A stretch of DNA of 64,000 nt. Source: Dryococelus australis. Its lineage: Eukaryota; Arthropoda; Insecta; Phasmatodea; Phasmatidae. The stretch lies in NCBI GenBank assembly GCA_029891345.1, contig CM057000.1, positions 135,810,163-135,874,162 on the forward strand. The letters are read 5' to 3'. This document shows positions 33,841 to 44,302 of this stretch, one piece after another; positions within the stretch are counted from its first letter, which is position 1, and every line of letters starts with the position of its first letter. The translations under genes and the position numbers were made by a program. The notes beneath the pieces are model-generated. The model was given only the letters and a program-made list of their open reading frames with translations, had not been told where the DNA came from and ran no database searches.

Positions 33841-34972
33841 ATTTAAGTTAACTGACGTTCCAGCTGAAAGAAACTTTGCCTACGATAAACTCGGGATAGA
33901 TTTTCACTCACACTGAGATAGGCACAATTAAATTTTTGTTCTGAAGAAATTGAATAGTAATATTTTTATTTTGAACGTACATGTAATTTAATAATTAATT
34001 TTTGTGTTTGAACTCGTTTCAGTGCAACGAATTCCGGGGGAATGCTAGGCTAGGTACCGCCACTTTTTACATATTCTTATGAATGTCGTGTCCTTTAGAT
34101 TTGCAAATTGCCACAAGGTTATTTTCAATTAGATAGTCCAGAAATAATAAGCGCATAAATCACTATAAAATTAATTGGTAAGTAAATACTGGACTAAAAC
34201 TAAAGTGGCATCCCTGTTGTTACCTATGTTTATTAGTTATTTGCCCGTTGTTTTTGAATATAAATTAAGCTATGTTGCTTTGTTGATGTACACCAATATT
34301 GTGTACTAGCAGTGGTTCAGCCCTACAAGAGGTGTTCACATGGTAAAAGGTATCTTCTGCTAGCCGAGCTCAGGACCGGCTAAAACAGTACTCCAGGCTT
34401 GGTAGGTTTACACTTAACTGTATTTGAATTAGGGGGTAATATTTGTGCTGTGTTTTAATTGTCTGCCACCCGAAAACACACTACACTTATGTTTAAACAT
34501 ATTTTTTATGCGGGATCATACATCGGAACACAGGCATACTTCCAGTGCAAATACATAACCTATTTACACACAGAGCATTTTATGTCAGCCAACACAGTTT
34601 ATTTCATCTGCTAGCATATTTTTTTTAATGTCCTAAATTAATGGCGTACCCAAGCGCGGGTCCTTAATAAACTTTTTCACAAGGGAATATTTTTTCTAGT
34701 GGCTGGGCGTAGGTTACAACGTACTAGTGTGTGAATTCCACCTTATCTACAAATGAACCCGCGAAATTCTCGGTTCTCTAATCATGCGCCAGTAAAGTAA
34801 GTACATAGAACATGAAAATGTCGGAGAAATAAACGTCACTACAAATATGCCTGATCGTATTCGTATCCAGCAAAAAAAAAAAAAAAAAAAAAAAAACTCT
34901 AACTTGATTTGCCGTAAATGTAAACATTACATTCTCAACACAATGGTAAATCTTAGAACTGTTTTATTGAAT
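33841..34972. other. Gene-free AT-rich DNA
   Basis: Nothing recognised apart from a 25-A run at 34872-34896, which could be a retroposon tail though no source body is seen upstream. Confidence 0.4.
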
Positions 34973-35082
34973 CCGTTGCCAACTTAACTGGGAGCCTGCC
35001 TGCCAGCGCGTGCAGTTAACGTGCGGCATTTGTTTTTTTAATGTTTATATCAAAAGTTCTTACTTTACCATGAATGGCTTAC
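34973..35082. repeat. Long-type MITE right-end fragment
   Basis: 'gttgccaacttaactggg', then 'tatatcaaaagttcttactttaccatgaatgg', corresponds to the last 110 bp of the long-type MITE. The complete copy starts only 35 bp downstream. Confidence 0.55.
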
Positions 35083-35117
35083 GGGGAACAAGAAACACCA
35101 CGAACGAGCAAAGTATA

Positions 35118-35537
35118 GGCTGTTCACGGTAAAGCGATCACTTTTTAAGGCTTTCTTATGATCTACTTGTATGCAAGTTGTGCACTTTTCCACCTTACGT
35201 AAAATTGCATTGTCCCAGGCCTCATCACTTTATTCATGCGTCGGTGAGGTGAAACTGTGAAATTATCGGAAAAGAAAATATTTTACGAATCAGGTCATTT
35301 TCATACATGGACGCATTAAAAATAAACAGGAAATGAAAGGAATAATTAAATTTATCACAGACGGTTACCTAAGAAATTTTATTCGACGTTAAGGTATGGA
35401 ACTACTTTCTATCCATGCGTTACCAACTTTACTGGGTGCATGTCAATTAGTGCGCCAGTTTAAATATTATGAAGTTAGGAGCAGTGTCCTTTTTCTTAAC
35501 GTTGACTTCAAAAGTGCTCAGTTTATCGTGAACAGTC
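35118..35537. mobile_element. Long-type MITE (copy L1)
   Basis: Left terminus GGCTGTTCACGGTAAAGCGA; right terminus complementary (CTCAGTTTATCGTGAACAGT). The body includes 'atctacttgtatgcaagttg', 'cactttattcatgcgtcgg', 'gtgaaattatcggaaaag' and 'gcgttaccaactttactggg', shared with 62646-63063 and, inverted, 52930-53355 and 42035-42485. About 420 bp, non-coding. Confidence 0.75.
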
Positions 35538-35897
35538 TTTATAAAGGTTTTTGTGCTATCGAATCGTCAGACGACCCCGCGTCGACGATTGCAGAGGACT
35601 TCTGTCGCAGCTCAGATAGAGCAGCCGGAGATAAGAATCTCTGCGGGGAAGTTAGCGGCATTTAGGTTTCCATGGTCGCGCCTCTGCCAGGAAGTACGCC
35701 CTTTCATCTGCGAACTCCCATCGCGTCCCCTGGGAAAGGCGCCGAGGTGTAAACATCCGGCGAAGATCCGCAGAACGTCACGACCGACCGCCAAAAGCCG
35801 TTCACAAAACTTCCAGTCGAAGTATCACGAATAACAACTCCCCCCCGTGGGCAGCAGAATCTATTCTCAATTCCTAGGAAACGTAGAAACATCCGCA
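35538..35897. other. GC-rich spacer, no gene recognised
   Basis: CpG-rich with overlapping frames on both strands (35553-35834 plus, 35704-35898 minus). No motif supports any of them. Confidence 0.3.
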
Positions 35898-37060
35898 TAA
35901 TCTATTCGCTCTATCTTCACACATTTTGAATGAAACCTTTGAAATATCACCCTATCTCTTACGTGTTTGGTTGTTTAGTAAATATAGCAAATATCCCAAG
36001 CGCTTGTAACATTGCATATTTTCGGGGTTCTATTTACCGTTGATCATAGACATTTTTGTTATATATGATTGCAGATCATATATAGCAAATCATGATGATT
36101 ATGTTATCACTTTGTTTTAAATATAGTTTCCAAATGACGTTCTATTATGTGAGTTAAGAGTATGATATTAGGTTATTTCAATAATTTATGTACATAGAGA
36201 TCACGTGTAAGTATTTTTTATTTGTTTCTAGATGGTATTCAGTATTATTTTATTTGTTATTTTTCATTCCTTCTCTAGAGAGTAGTCATCAATAAATGTT
36301 TATTAAACAAAAGTAATAAAGATATAACTATCATATTTGTATCACGTACGTGTCATGTTCAGGCGACAGCAATCGGTGGACAGGAGACAACATAAGTAAG
36401 GCAGATTTTAAAGAGAACTAATTTTATCTTTAGAACAATTCCTACCCCCTCCAATGATTGACGAGTGTCGGATGTTAAGAAAGATTTAATATTTTAATAT
36501 TTAATACAATTTGATGCAAAATGTTTGTAATTTCTAATAATTGTAGATTGAAGATGAGGAATATTAATTTTATTGTATTTGAGATTATTAATTATAGTTT
36601 TGTTGAATGTGTAGGAAAAGAAGAACGTCTTTAATAAAATATTTGAGACGCCGAGAATTTCGACGTAATGATTTATTTGAAAGGTTACAACTGACGATCT
36701 TTGGCGATTTATTTGAAATGTAACACGCTTTATACTTCTTTCAACATAAAAGTATCTTATTTGTCGTTAGAAGTATTTTTGACTTATATGTCATCAACGA
36801 ATTATAATACTTTATGTACGTACAATTCATATAAATAATAATAATGTAAATAGGTGTGGGGGTAATGCCTAGTAAGAAATAATTCTTATGGAAATTTTTA
36901 CTAAAGAGAATGCGTACAAATGCTGTGCGTTGTCTCTTTGGTGTAATTTTCTAGAATTAGTTAAGTTTCGTTTGCAAGAAGCGGAGGAATATCTTGAAAA
37001 TATAACTTTAACAGGGCTTCGGGAAAAGTTGGTATTACCGTCAAATATTCAAGACGCGAA
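35898..37060 (+). repeat. Family B repeat, long copy
   Basis: Starts with 'atctattcgc', 'cttcacacattttgaatg' and a 'cacc' block, and ends with AATAGGTGTGGGGGTAATGC, then AGCGGAGGAATATCTTG and ACAGGGCTTCGGG. At about 1.16 kb it is longer than the 0.4-kb inverted copy; the extra AT-rich interior is non-coding. Confidence 0.55.
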
Positions 37061-38111
37061 AATATTACGAAATCCCACGCGAATGAAACTGTAGATCTTT
37101 TTATAGCTGTACAATTCATGAAACTTTCACACACGCGTCAATGCACTCTACGAGTGTGTAGAACATACACTACGGAGCCATAAAAGTTAATCGTATTCTA
37201 CAAGTTTATGGAAGTCTGTATAAAAAATGGCAATCCTACATAAGTGTTTTACTAACTCTGCGAGCAAACATTTTACCAGAGTAATGTATTTCTGTCGACA
37301 TATTTTAGAAGCTATAAAAATGTATGTTTTTACGGTGCAAGATAAGATTCAAAATAAATGCACGGTTATGGGAAAAACAGTGGCTGTCGAAGTTAACAAA
37401 AGCTGTTTTATAAGATTGCTCTTTCTAAGCATTTGGTCAGCCTTTTTTAAGAAAGATATATGGCCAACTTTTCAAAGGTAAGGCAGTCTTCAGCTATCAC
37501 TTTCCTGGCTATGTGACTCTGTGTATGTGTGTATGTTCCCCTAAAACCTTTTGAACCCGTGATCCAAATTTCACAAAACTCGGTGCGCACAAAGTATTTT
37601 GTAAGCACGTCTGACTTTAATAGTATTTGACTACGCCACCGGGTCCAAAACAACCACGAACACTTCAGAACAACTACGAACAATGCAAAACAACCACGAA
37701 CAATTTTCAAAATGGTCGCCATTTAAATAGTTAAGGGACTTTCTCATATCTCGGGAACCATTCAACAGATTTTAACCAATTATTGCTCAATTACAGTGCA
37801 TAATGAAAGCAGTAAGTTTCAAGAAGGACATTGTTATCGTTCCGCTATTTTGGAACATGACATTACATTTAAAAATAAACCTTTTATGTAATATTCGCTA
37901 ACTACTGAACAAATTCCCAAGAAATTAGGAAATTATGAAATAATTTGGCAGGCCGTGTAAATACGTTCAATTTGTATTGATAAGGCACTTATTTTCAAAA
38001 CGGTGGTTATATGAATATTTTAGATTAATTTGCTTATTAACATTGCCGTTTGACCAATTTAGATAAAAACTTGATACTTTGAAAGAATCGATTACAAAAA
38101 TATCTTCGCGC
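37061..38111. other. Gene-free; Helitron-like leader scrap
   Basis: Around 37515-37600 a 'tgtgtatgtgtgtatg', 'ccaaatttcacaaaact' stretch resembles the leader of insect Helitron-like repeats, but no CTRR end is visible. Confidence 0.3.
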
Positions 38112-38315
38112 GCATTCCCGGCGAGGTCGCCCCCGGACCTTCGCTTGTGGGAATCGTGCTGGACGATGCCGTTCGTCGGCGGGTTTTCTCGCGGATCTTC
38201 CATTTCCCCCGCCCCTTCATTCCGGTTCTGCTCCATACTCAACTCGCTTCACCCTCATCGGCTCTCAAGACCTCGATGATCAGAGCCGCCCATGTCTCTT
38301 CACTCAAAACACTCT
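38112..38315 (+). mobile_element. tRNA-derived SINE (family 1), 5' truncated
   Basis: Starts inside the tRNA head at TTCCCGGCGAGGTC, then GTGGGAATCGTGCTGGACGA, GGCGGGTTTTCTCG, CATTCCGG and CCTCATCGGCTCTCAAGACC blocks. The A box is missing. Confidence 0.8.
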
Positions 38316-38453
38316 AGCCCGAGTGCCAGGTAGGCGAGTCCGCGTAGCGCCTGTCGCTCTGTGAAACGCAACCCTCTCTACTCGAATGTTCGCCTGGCAA
38401 GCTGCCCGTTCCTCGCGCGTGGCGACTCGCACTGACTGAGGTCTTCCAATGTA

Positions 38454-38837
38454 CAAGATGATTCGCCGACAAACTTCAGGAGGTGATCCTTTATGAAAAA
38501 GTAAAAGGGAAACATATGCGGCTCTTTATACCTAAACTGAATATTATGGGAGGTATGATCTCTTTAAAAAAAACTATGTTTTAAACCGTATTTGTGCAAA
38601 ATATATCGGCAACGAAGTAAAATACAATGACAACTCTCGGAACATTATTGTGTGTTATCGGGACCTCCAACGTAAGAGCCGATATTTTGCACAAACATGG
38701 CTTAAAATCTCGTTTTTTAAGGGCTCATGGCTCCCTTGTTATTCGGTTTAGGTATAAAGTGTCACATATGTTTTCCTTTTACTTTTTCATGAAGAAACTT
38801 CTGATAAAGTTTGTCGGTCTAATTAAGAATCATCCTG
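38454..38837. mobile_element. Foldback MITE 1
   Basis: Long inverted arms: GCCGACAAACTTCAGGAGGT ... GAAAAAGTAAAAGGGAAACA at the left and the complement near 38765-38835. Flanked by TA-containing sequence. The core between the arms ('gaagtaaaatacaatgacaac...' then 'tcgggacctccaacgtaag') is in the opposite orientation to the core of the related element at 47362-47765. Confidence 0.75.
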
Positions 38838-38879
38838 TGTATTCCGTGATTGAAAATCCATAATAAGTGGTTTCCGCCT

Positions 38880-39105
38880 GAGGCAAGGTCACGCATGGAT
38901 GAGAGGAAGCTGACGCTAATCGGAGGTGGCTGGCCTACCCGAGGTTCAGACCTGTCGCTCCGGCCAGCTAGAAAACTGAATGTGGCGAGACGAGATGTGG
39001 GTGGAGGCGCAGCGGAACGAAGATGCGGGAGGAATCCCGAGTGCCCCGAGAAAACCCCAAGCCCATGGCGGTCCGCCACACGGCCCACATAAGAATCTCC
39101 CTCCC
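38880..39105 (-). repeat. Degenerate SINE-like sequence
   Basis: Minus orientation. The blocks GAGTGCCCCGAGAAAACCCC and 'gcagcggaacgaagatg' resemble the family 1 SINE body (complement of GGGTTTTCTCGGGG). No tRNA head is recognisable, and it may belong to another SINE family. Confidence 0.35.
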
Positions 39106-39814
39106 CCACCCAGTATGTAATGTGACGGTTATCCTTGCACATCGAACGAAAGCTAAAACCGACGGAGCCATATTGAAGTTGAGAAAATGTTGGCCATTTG
39201 GGACGGCTTACGTTCGCTGCGACGGAGGTGTGTTTGACGATCTTCATGCCTCACGTCCGCTGGGCGGGCCTGCTGGTCTGCAAGTACGGGTGCCGCGGGG
39301 CTGTTGCAGCCCGCGAAAATTTTGACTGCCTTCCCCTCCCTTGTACGTCACCTTGACCACGTGATACCAGCCAGCCAGCCAGTCACGTACCACTAGGGTG
39401 CCCTTCCAGGACTTACGGATATCGACGGAGTGAAGATCATTTTGTAATGTTCTCGATGGTTTTCAATAAAATATAAATAGAGGTGTCTCGCCCAAGTTCT
39501 AGAAGACAGCACAGGGCACTTGTGCAGGAACTGCTATTCCGTCAACATTTTAAAGGGGGGGGGGGGTTGCTGTCATTTTTATTTAAGTATGATTTTAAGT
39601 AAAATAATCAATGTAACCTGCATATAGCTGGAATTAATTGTAATTTTGTAAAAATGAAAATATTTGCAGAAAGTGTTAGACAGAAATCAATTTTAAATAC
39701 CAATTATTGACTGTGAAATTGGGAGGGGGGCTATATAAACGTTTATAATATTATATAACGGTAAAGGCAACGAATATTTTAACCTTTTCACTGGAACCAA
39801 CCTAAATACCTTTT
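39106..39814. other. Gene-free; TATA-like motif
   Basis: No gene. AAAATATAAATAGAGG at about 39467-39482 is TATA-like after a GC-rich stretch, but nothing coding follows. G-run at 39555-39566. Confidence 0.3.
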
Positions 39815-40005
39815 GACACCATTGGATGGCTCTCAACTGTTTCCAAACCTAAACACCTACATTCAGGAAGCACTGAGACCAAGTCCTCGTCCTGTGTGTG
39901 TTGGCAAACACCGTCACAGTAAATCTTCTGCCCATTGAGGGCTGGGATCGAACCGTTTACGTCAGAAGCTGGAATCCGGTGGCTAGCTATTTGAGCCAAC
40001 GTTTC
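39815..40005 (-). repeat. tRNA-like SINE candidate (family 3)
   Basis: On the minus strand GGCTCAAATAGCTAGCCACC (head) is followed by a good B box, CGGTTCGATCCCAGC, then an unrelated body reaching 'gagagccatccaatgg'. The body is unlike families 1 and 2. Confidence 0.4.
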
Positions 40006-40134
40006 CAACACTGAATGGCTGTTATCCTTGAAATTGTTGTCCTCTCCTTTGTGAAGCAAGAACCTTCGTTTCTCATTTGGCCTTCCCCTCTTCCTGCTGT
40101 TTCACCTGGGGCATGTGTATTGCAAACTGTTATA

Positions 40135-40362
40135 GGATGTTCACCGTAAAGTGTACATTTCTGAGGCCCTAGTTCCATTTCTATTTCAGCCATTTTTTTA
40201 TACTGCAGCCGCCTTTTTAAATAAATATTGCCATATAAGTAATAAACACAGTGTGTAGATTCCACAGGACTTGGAAGTTAATGTCTAAGGTTAAAATAAA
40301 ATATATTAATTTACTATTATTCCAACCGGCTTCCAAAAGTGCTCACTTTTCAGAGAATGGCC
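40135..40362. mobile_element. MITE, short type (copy S2)
   Basis: TATA then GGATGTTCACCGTAAAGTG at the left; AAGTGCTCACTTTTCAGAGA...GGCC then TATA at the right. The body blocks AATAAACACAGTGTGTAG and AATAAAATATATTAATT match copies S3 and S5. Confidence 0.75.
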
Positions 40363-40904
40363 TATAATGTACCACACATGTAGTTATAGGCAGTTATTTA
40401 TTTCAGATGTTCATTTTTAACAAACGTGCTCATTTTACGTTGAGCAGAATATACCTGTGTAGAAAGAAAAATTGTGTAAAAATGGCTAAATTATTTGCTC
40501 AAATCCTTGTTGACTCTGTCGCACGAGTTCGCTAGGTCCCCCTCTGAGGGGAATAATGCACTATTTGCACCTTTGATGACTGATAGCGATAGTGGCGCTT
40601 GCTGGTGACAACTCTTCAAGTCACTCGGCGACTCCGACCTAGGCCTTCTTATGAAGTGATCCATGTCTCGTGCTCTGCGCCTCGTTCTTCTGGTCTCCTT
40701 GTGCATGCACCGACCCAGGGCTAGTTGTGTGGGACTTGTAACTACAAGTGAAATTCCGCCCTTGTAGTTGAGTTCTGAAAGACAAACTCAAAAATTTTAA
40801 GCTGTGTTAGAGAAAAATCTTCAGTTATATTGTTACACATTTTATACAAGTCTATGACCCTTGGTAGAGATCGTTTACAAGTGCATCTGTAATGAAAATA
40901 TAAT

Positions 40905-41520
40905 ATATTGACGTGAATACGTCTTAAAATTTGCAACCATAGCGGGAGCAATCCAGAAAATCCTATGATAACAATATCGGGGGATAGAGTTTGGCATAGC
41001 AGTTCCGAATATATCGTCTGCATTGAAAATTCCTTTACACCTCTTGATTGCCAAAGGATAAAAGAATATGTTACGTTGAGTGAGGACTGCGAAGCATCGC
41101 GTGCGGAGGGGAGGGTGGTGGGGGGCGCAATTTTGAGTTCGTTTCGCCGTGTCTCGAAACTTCCGCGTAGTATAACTTTTGACCAGGAGAAGCTATGACG
41201 CTCGTTTGAGTTTAAGTCGACAGCTCTCGTCAAGATGAATCGATTGATTGTATAACAACATTTGTGTAGCGTGGTTATGGTGAAATTGTATGAGCACTTA
41301 ACGCAATGTCGGCTTATACTCATCAAAAAGACAAATCGAATTACAGAAATCGTATACGGTTGGAAAGAGCATCTCAAAAGCAGTCCAGTGATACCCATAA
41401 AACCCCATATGAGCGAGTGAAGGGTTGCTGGGAACTTAAAATAAACATCAAGGCGTCCGAGCGCGTCAACGTAGACGTATTCACGCAAAACAAATGTCCC
41501 CAACACAGCCACACCCCATT
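40905..41520. repeat. Family C repeat, copy 2
   Basis: Same orientation as 6930-7575. The plus strand carries a start at 41306 giving MSAYTHQKDKSNYRNR..., unbroken to 41536, unlike copy 1. The minus strand is open for 256 codons (41512-40742), the longest frame in the window, but no domain is recognisable. Since both strands are open in places and copy 1 is broken in both, coding status is unresolved. Confidence 0.6.
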
Positions 41521-41778
41521 TTTTTTTTTATTATAGGTTTGAGTTGTTTCATACTTTTGGTAGTTGTGGTATCTGTACGTTATATATATATATATATGTG
41601 TGGATAACGAAGACAGTGATGCGTGTGTAAGACAGCCGTACAGGTATGTGCCACAGATACAAGTGTGGAAGTTAATGTCTTTAGATTTTAAGAGAAAGTC
41701 AAGTTAAGTAATACAAAGTTTGAAAATGTTCCCGACGAAATATCCGGATTTCTATAAAATGAAACTAAGATATTTTGA

Positions 41779-42020
41779 GAATTATTTCTTACTAGGCGCT
41801 GCCAACACGCATATTTTGGCACAGTTTCTATTCATATTTATTATAAATGAAATATTATAGTTTGTAAATCAAATATAGTTAAAACTTCAATTTAACAAAA
41901 AATAATAAGTTTTATGTTAACGCCGATATAAAACGCTTGTGATACATGGCACATTTACGAAATACACGTCATACATGAGGTGATTTTTCAAAGGTTGGAT
42001 TCCAAAAGTGCGGAGAAACC
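41779..42020 (-). repeat. Family B repeat, truncated inverted copy
   Basis: Matches 18605-18820: TTATTTCTTACTAGGCGCTG, 'acgcttgtgatacatgg', 'tgaggtgatttttcaaagg'. The GCGGAGG part is missing. Confidence 0.55.
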
Positions 42021-42034
42021 GCGTATTGCGTATA

Positions 42035-42485
42035 GGTGGTTCACGGTAAAATAAGAACATTTCAAATAGACCTTTAAAAAATTACGGTACATAGCACACA
42101 TATATACTGCACTGGCATGCCCATGCCGGCTCTTGGTTTAGCTGTCAGCTAATTAATCAAAATTAGTTCGTAGCACTTGACGTGTTATTATTACAGTAAT
42201 TTTTAATTTATAGCAAATGATTTAGAACAACAAAATAATTTGATTTCAATAACAAAATATTTAACTGTCCCTATACAAACAATTAAGTTGTTTGCGCTAA
42301 TCTGACTTTGATTCAACGAAACCTTTTCCCAGTGTATTTACATAGCTAAGAGTGCCACAGTTCCACTTGTATGGTGCATGAATAAAGTGACCAAACCCAT
42401 AGCAATGTTAAGGTTATGTGTGGCGGAAAGATATGTAAAATGAGGAAAAAAGTATATCGTAAGCAGAGCTTTCCCAAGTGCAGCC
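42035..42485. mobile_element. Long-type MITE (copy L4, inverted body)
   Basis: Left end TATAGGTGGTTCACGGTAAA. Near the right end 'tgcatgaataaagtgacc' and 'gcggaaagatatg' are the complement of the long-type interior. The final terminus is shortened: 'cccaagtgcagcc' then TATA. Confidence 0.6.
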
Positions 42486-43728
42486 TATAATAATCAACAT
42501 TCAAATATCTTGTATGTGGATCTAACCCCATAAAAATAAAGCTACTATCTTGTTACTATTCTGATCTTGATTTAATGCTTTGGTAATTCTTGCACTGAGA
42601 AACCTTTCAATAACCTTGAATGTACATCTACGGCTCGCACGGCTTCGCCTGAGAATACGACTGTAGGCAACCCGCCGTACGTCAGACAACTTCCCAAACG
42701 GCGGGGCGTAGCGGAAGGCGGAAGGGAGGAACATCATTCAAGTGGGATTAACTACTGTGCGGAGGAAAGACGCACGAGTGCAGAGGGCAGTTTATTTTAC
42801 ACGGCGACCACCCAAGAAATATTCGCTTTATCTTCCGCTTGGACAATACACAAAGAACGGCTGGTTCACATCCTGTAATCGGCACGGGTGCCGAGAGGTT
42901 AATTCACTTTGCTTCAGCTTCGTGTTGTTATAGCCCTCGATCTTTATACTCAATTATAAATTAAGTCACATTAATATTGTGATATGTTATTTACCAATAA
43001 TTATTGTTACATAATAGTACTAATGCAGAATGTGTTAGTTTTAATATGCTAAAATAAGGAAAGATATAAACTGTATACACTTCCTGTACATATTTGAAAC
43101 TTTACTAAAAGGGTGTATTATTTGAGTATTGTTGGGTACACGAGGACAGCTCAGATCATATGACGGGGGAGTCCCATGACGTGTGCAGTGGCGTCAAGAA
43201 GGTCACGAAACGAACTGTGTGATTGGTTGAATCTGAACTCTCGCCAAAGCAGAAGTGGGGAGGTATTGGTCTCATCCGAAAAAGGACAACGATAGTGAAG
43301 CAGAGTGTCATGTACAGGTCTGGATGATAGACGTGTTTTGTATGTTTGTATATATTATGTAGACATACGGCGTAATAAAAATTATGTTGAAACTTCTCTC
43401 CGCTCTTGTGTCTTCCTTATTAAAGGATTAACTCAAATTGAAACCTCAGATGTAACGATATCCTGGGTGGATATTACGTTATCCCTTTCTAGTAAAGTTA
43501 CCTGCTGCAAAGAAATGAACTTTTCACATTTTTATTGCAGTTCTTCTGATGATGGTTCATGTATTTTTGGATGTCCGATACTTGCTCTGCTGAGGGCCCA
43601 TAATCAGCATCAGGTTTAGCTGACTGGATTTTATATCGTTTTTGTACAGGTTGAGTTCCAGACTGGTAAACCAGTTTACGTCGAGTTTCAGACTTCGTAT
43701 TACCTTATTATGTATAGTTCATAGACTC
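42486..43728. other. Gene-free DNA
   Basis: Nothing recognised. A CpG-rich patch lies at 42620-42870 and a CCAAT-type motif at 43222. A 104-codon plus frame at 43305-43619 has no conserved motif. Confidence 0.35.
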
Positions 43729-43731
43729 TTA

Positions 43732-44302
43732 AGCCTAGTACACACGGGCATCTTTCTCGTACAAGAAAGTGAGCACGTTCTTGTACACCCGGACTTGCAG
43801 CGTGTGAACGGCCGCCAAGTATACTAGTGTTTCTTGTACAGGTCGAATGTAAACGAAACGTATATACTTTGTTGATGCTGGCAATAAGCAGATATGTTAA
43901 TGTTTTTAATACGATAACATGTTTAATAGTCCCACTAACGTAAATAATTCTGTGTATAAATTAAAAAAAATAGAGAGGTTTATCTTTTTTTATGTCAGTC
44001 ATTTTACATTTTATACGTTTGTATATATTTAGTGCTTGAAACATGTCTGATTGGACTAAATCTTTTATTCTTTTTTATGGCAGATGCTATTAACTGCGTA
44101 CAAATTACCCCCACAACCCAAAAACTGCTTCCAAGTATACATAGTTGACATCAGCCATCCACTTTCTTGCTCACCAGCTAATGTCGTGTGTGTGGATCCC
44201 ACAATTCCGTGCATACTAGCCAGTAGGCATTTAGTGTTCAATTTCTTGTTCACCTTTATTTTCACTTTCTTGTACAAGAAATATGCCCGTGTGTACTAGA
44301 CT
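43732..44302. mobile_element. PIF/Harbinger-type non-autonomous element
   Basis: The ends AGCCTAGTACACACGGGCAT and, inverted, AGTCTAGTACACACGGGCAT differ at one position and are flanked by TTA (43729-43731 and 44303-44305), the established PIF/Harbinger target. Subterminal TTCTTGTACA words occur at about 43781, 43829 and 44268, with a palindromic CTTGTACAAG. At 571 bp it has no transposase or Myb-like gene, so it depends on an autonomous partner elsewhere. Confidence 0.85.

Noticed and set aside
40742..41512. 256-codon minus-strand frame as a host gene
   Set aside because: It overlaps family C; the paralogous copy at 6930-7575 is frameshifted, and no domain is visible. Kept only as part of the repeat.
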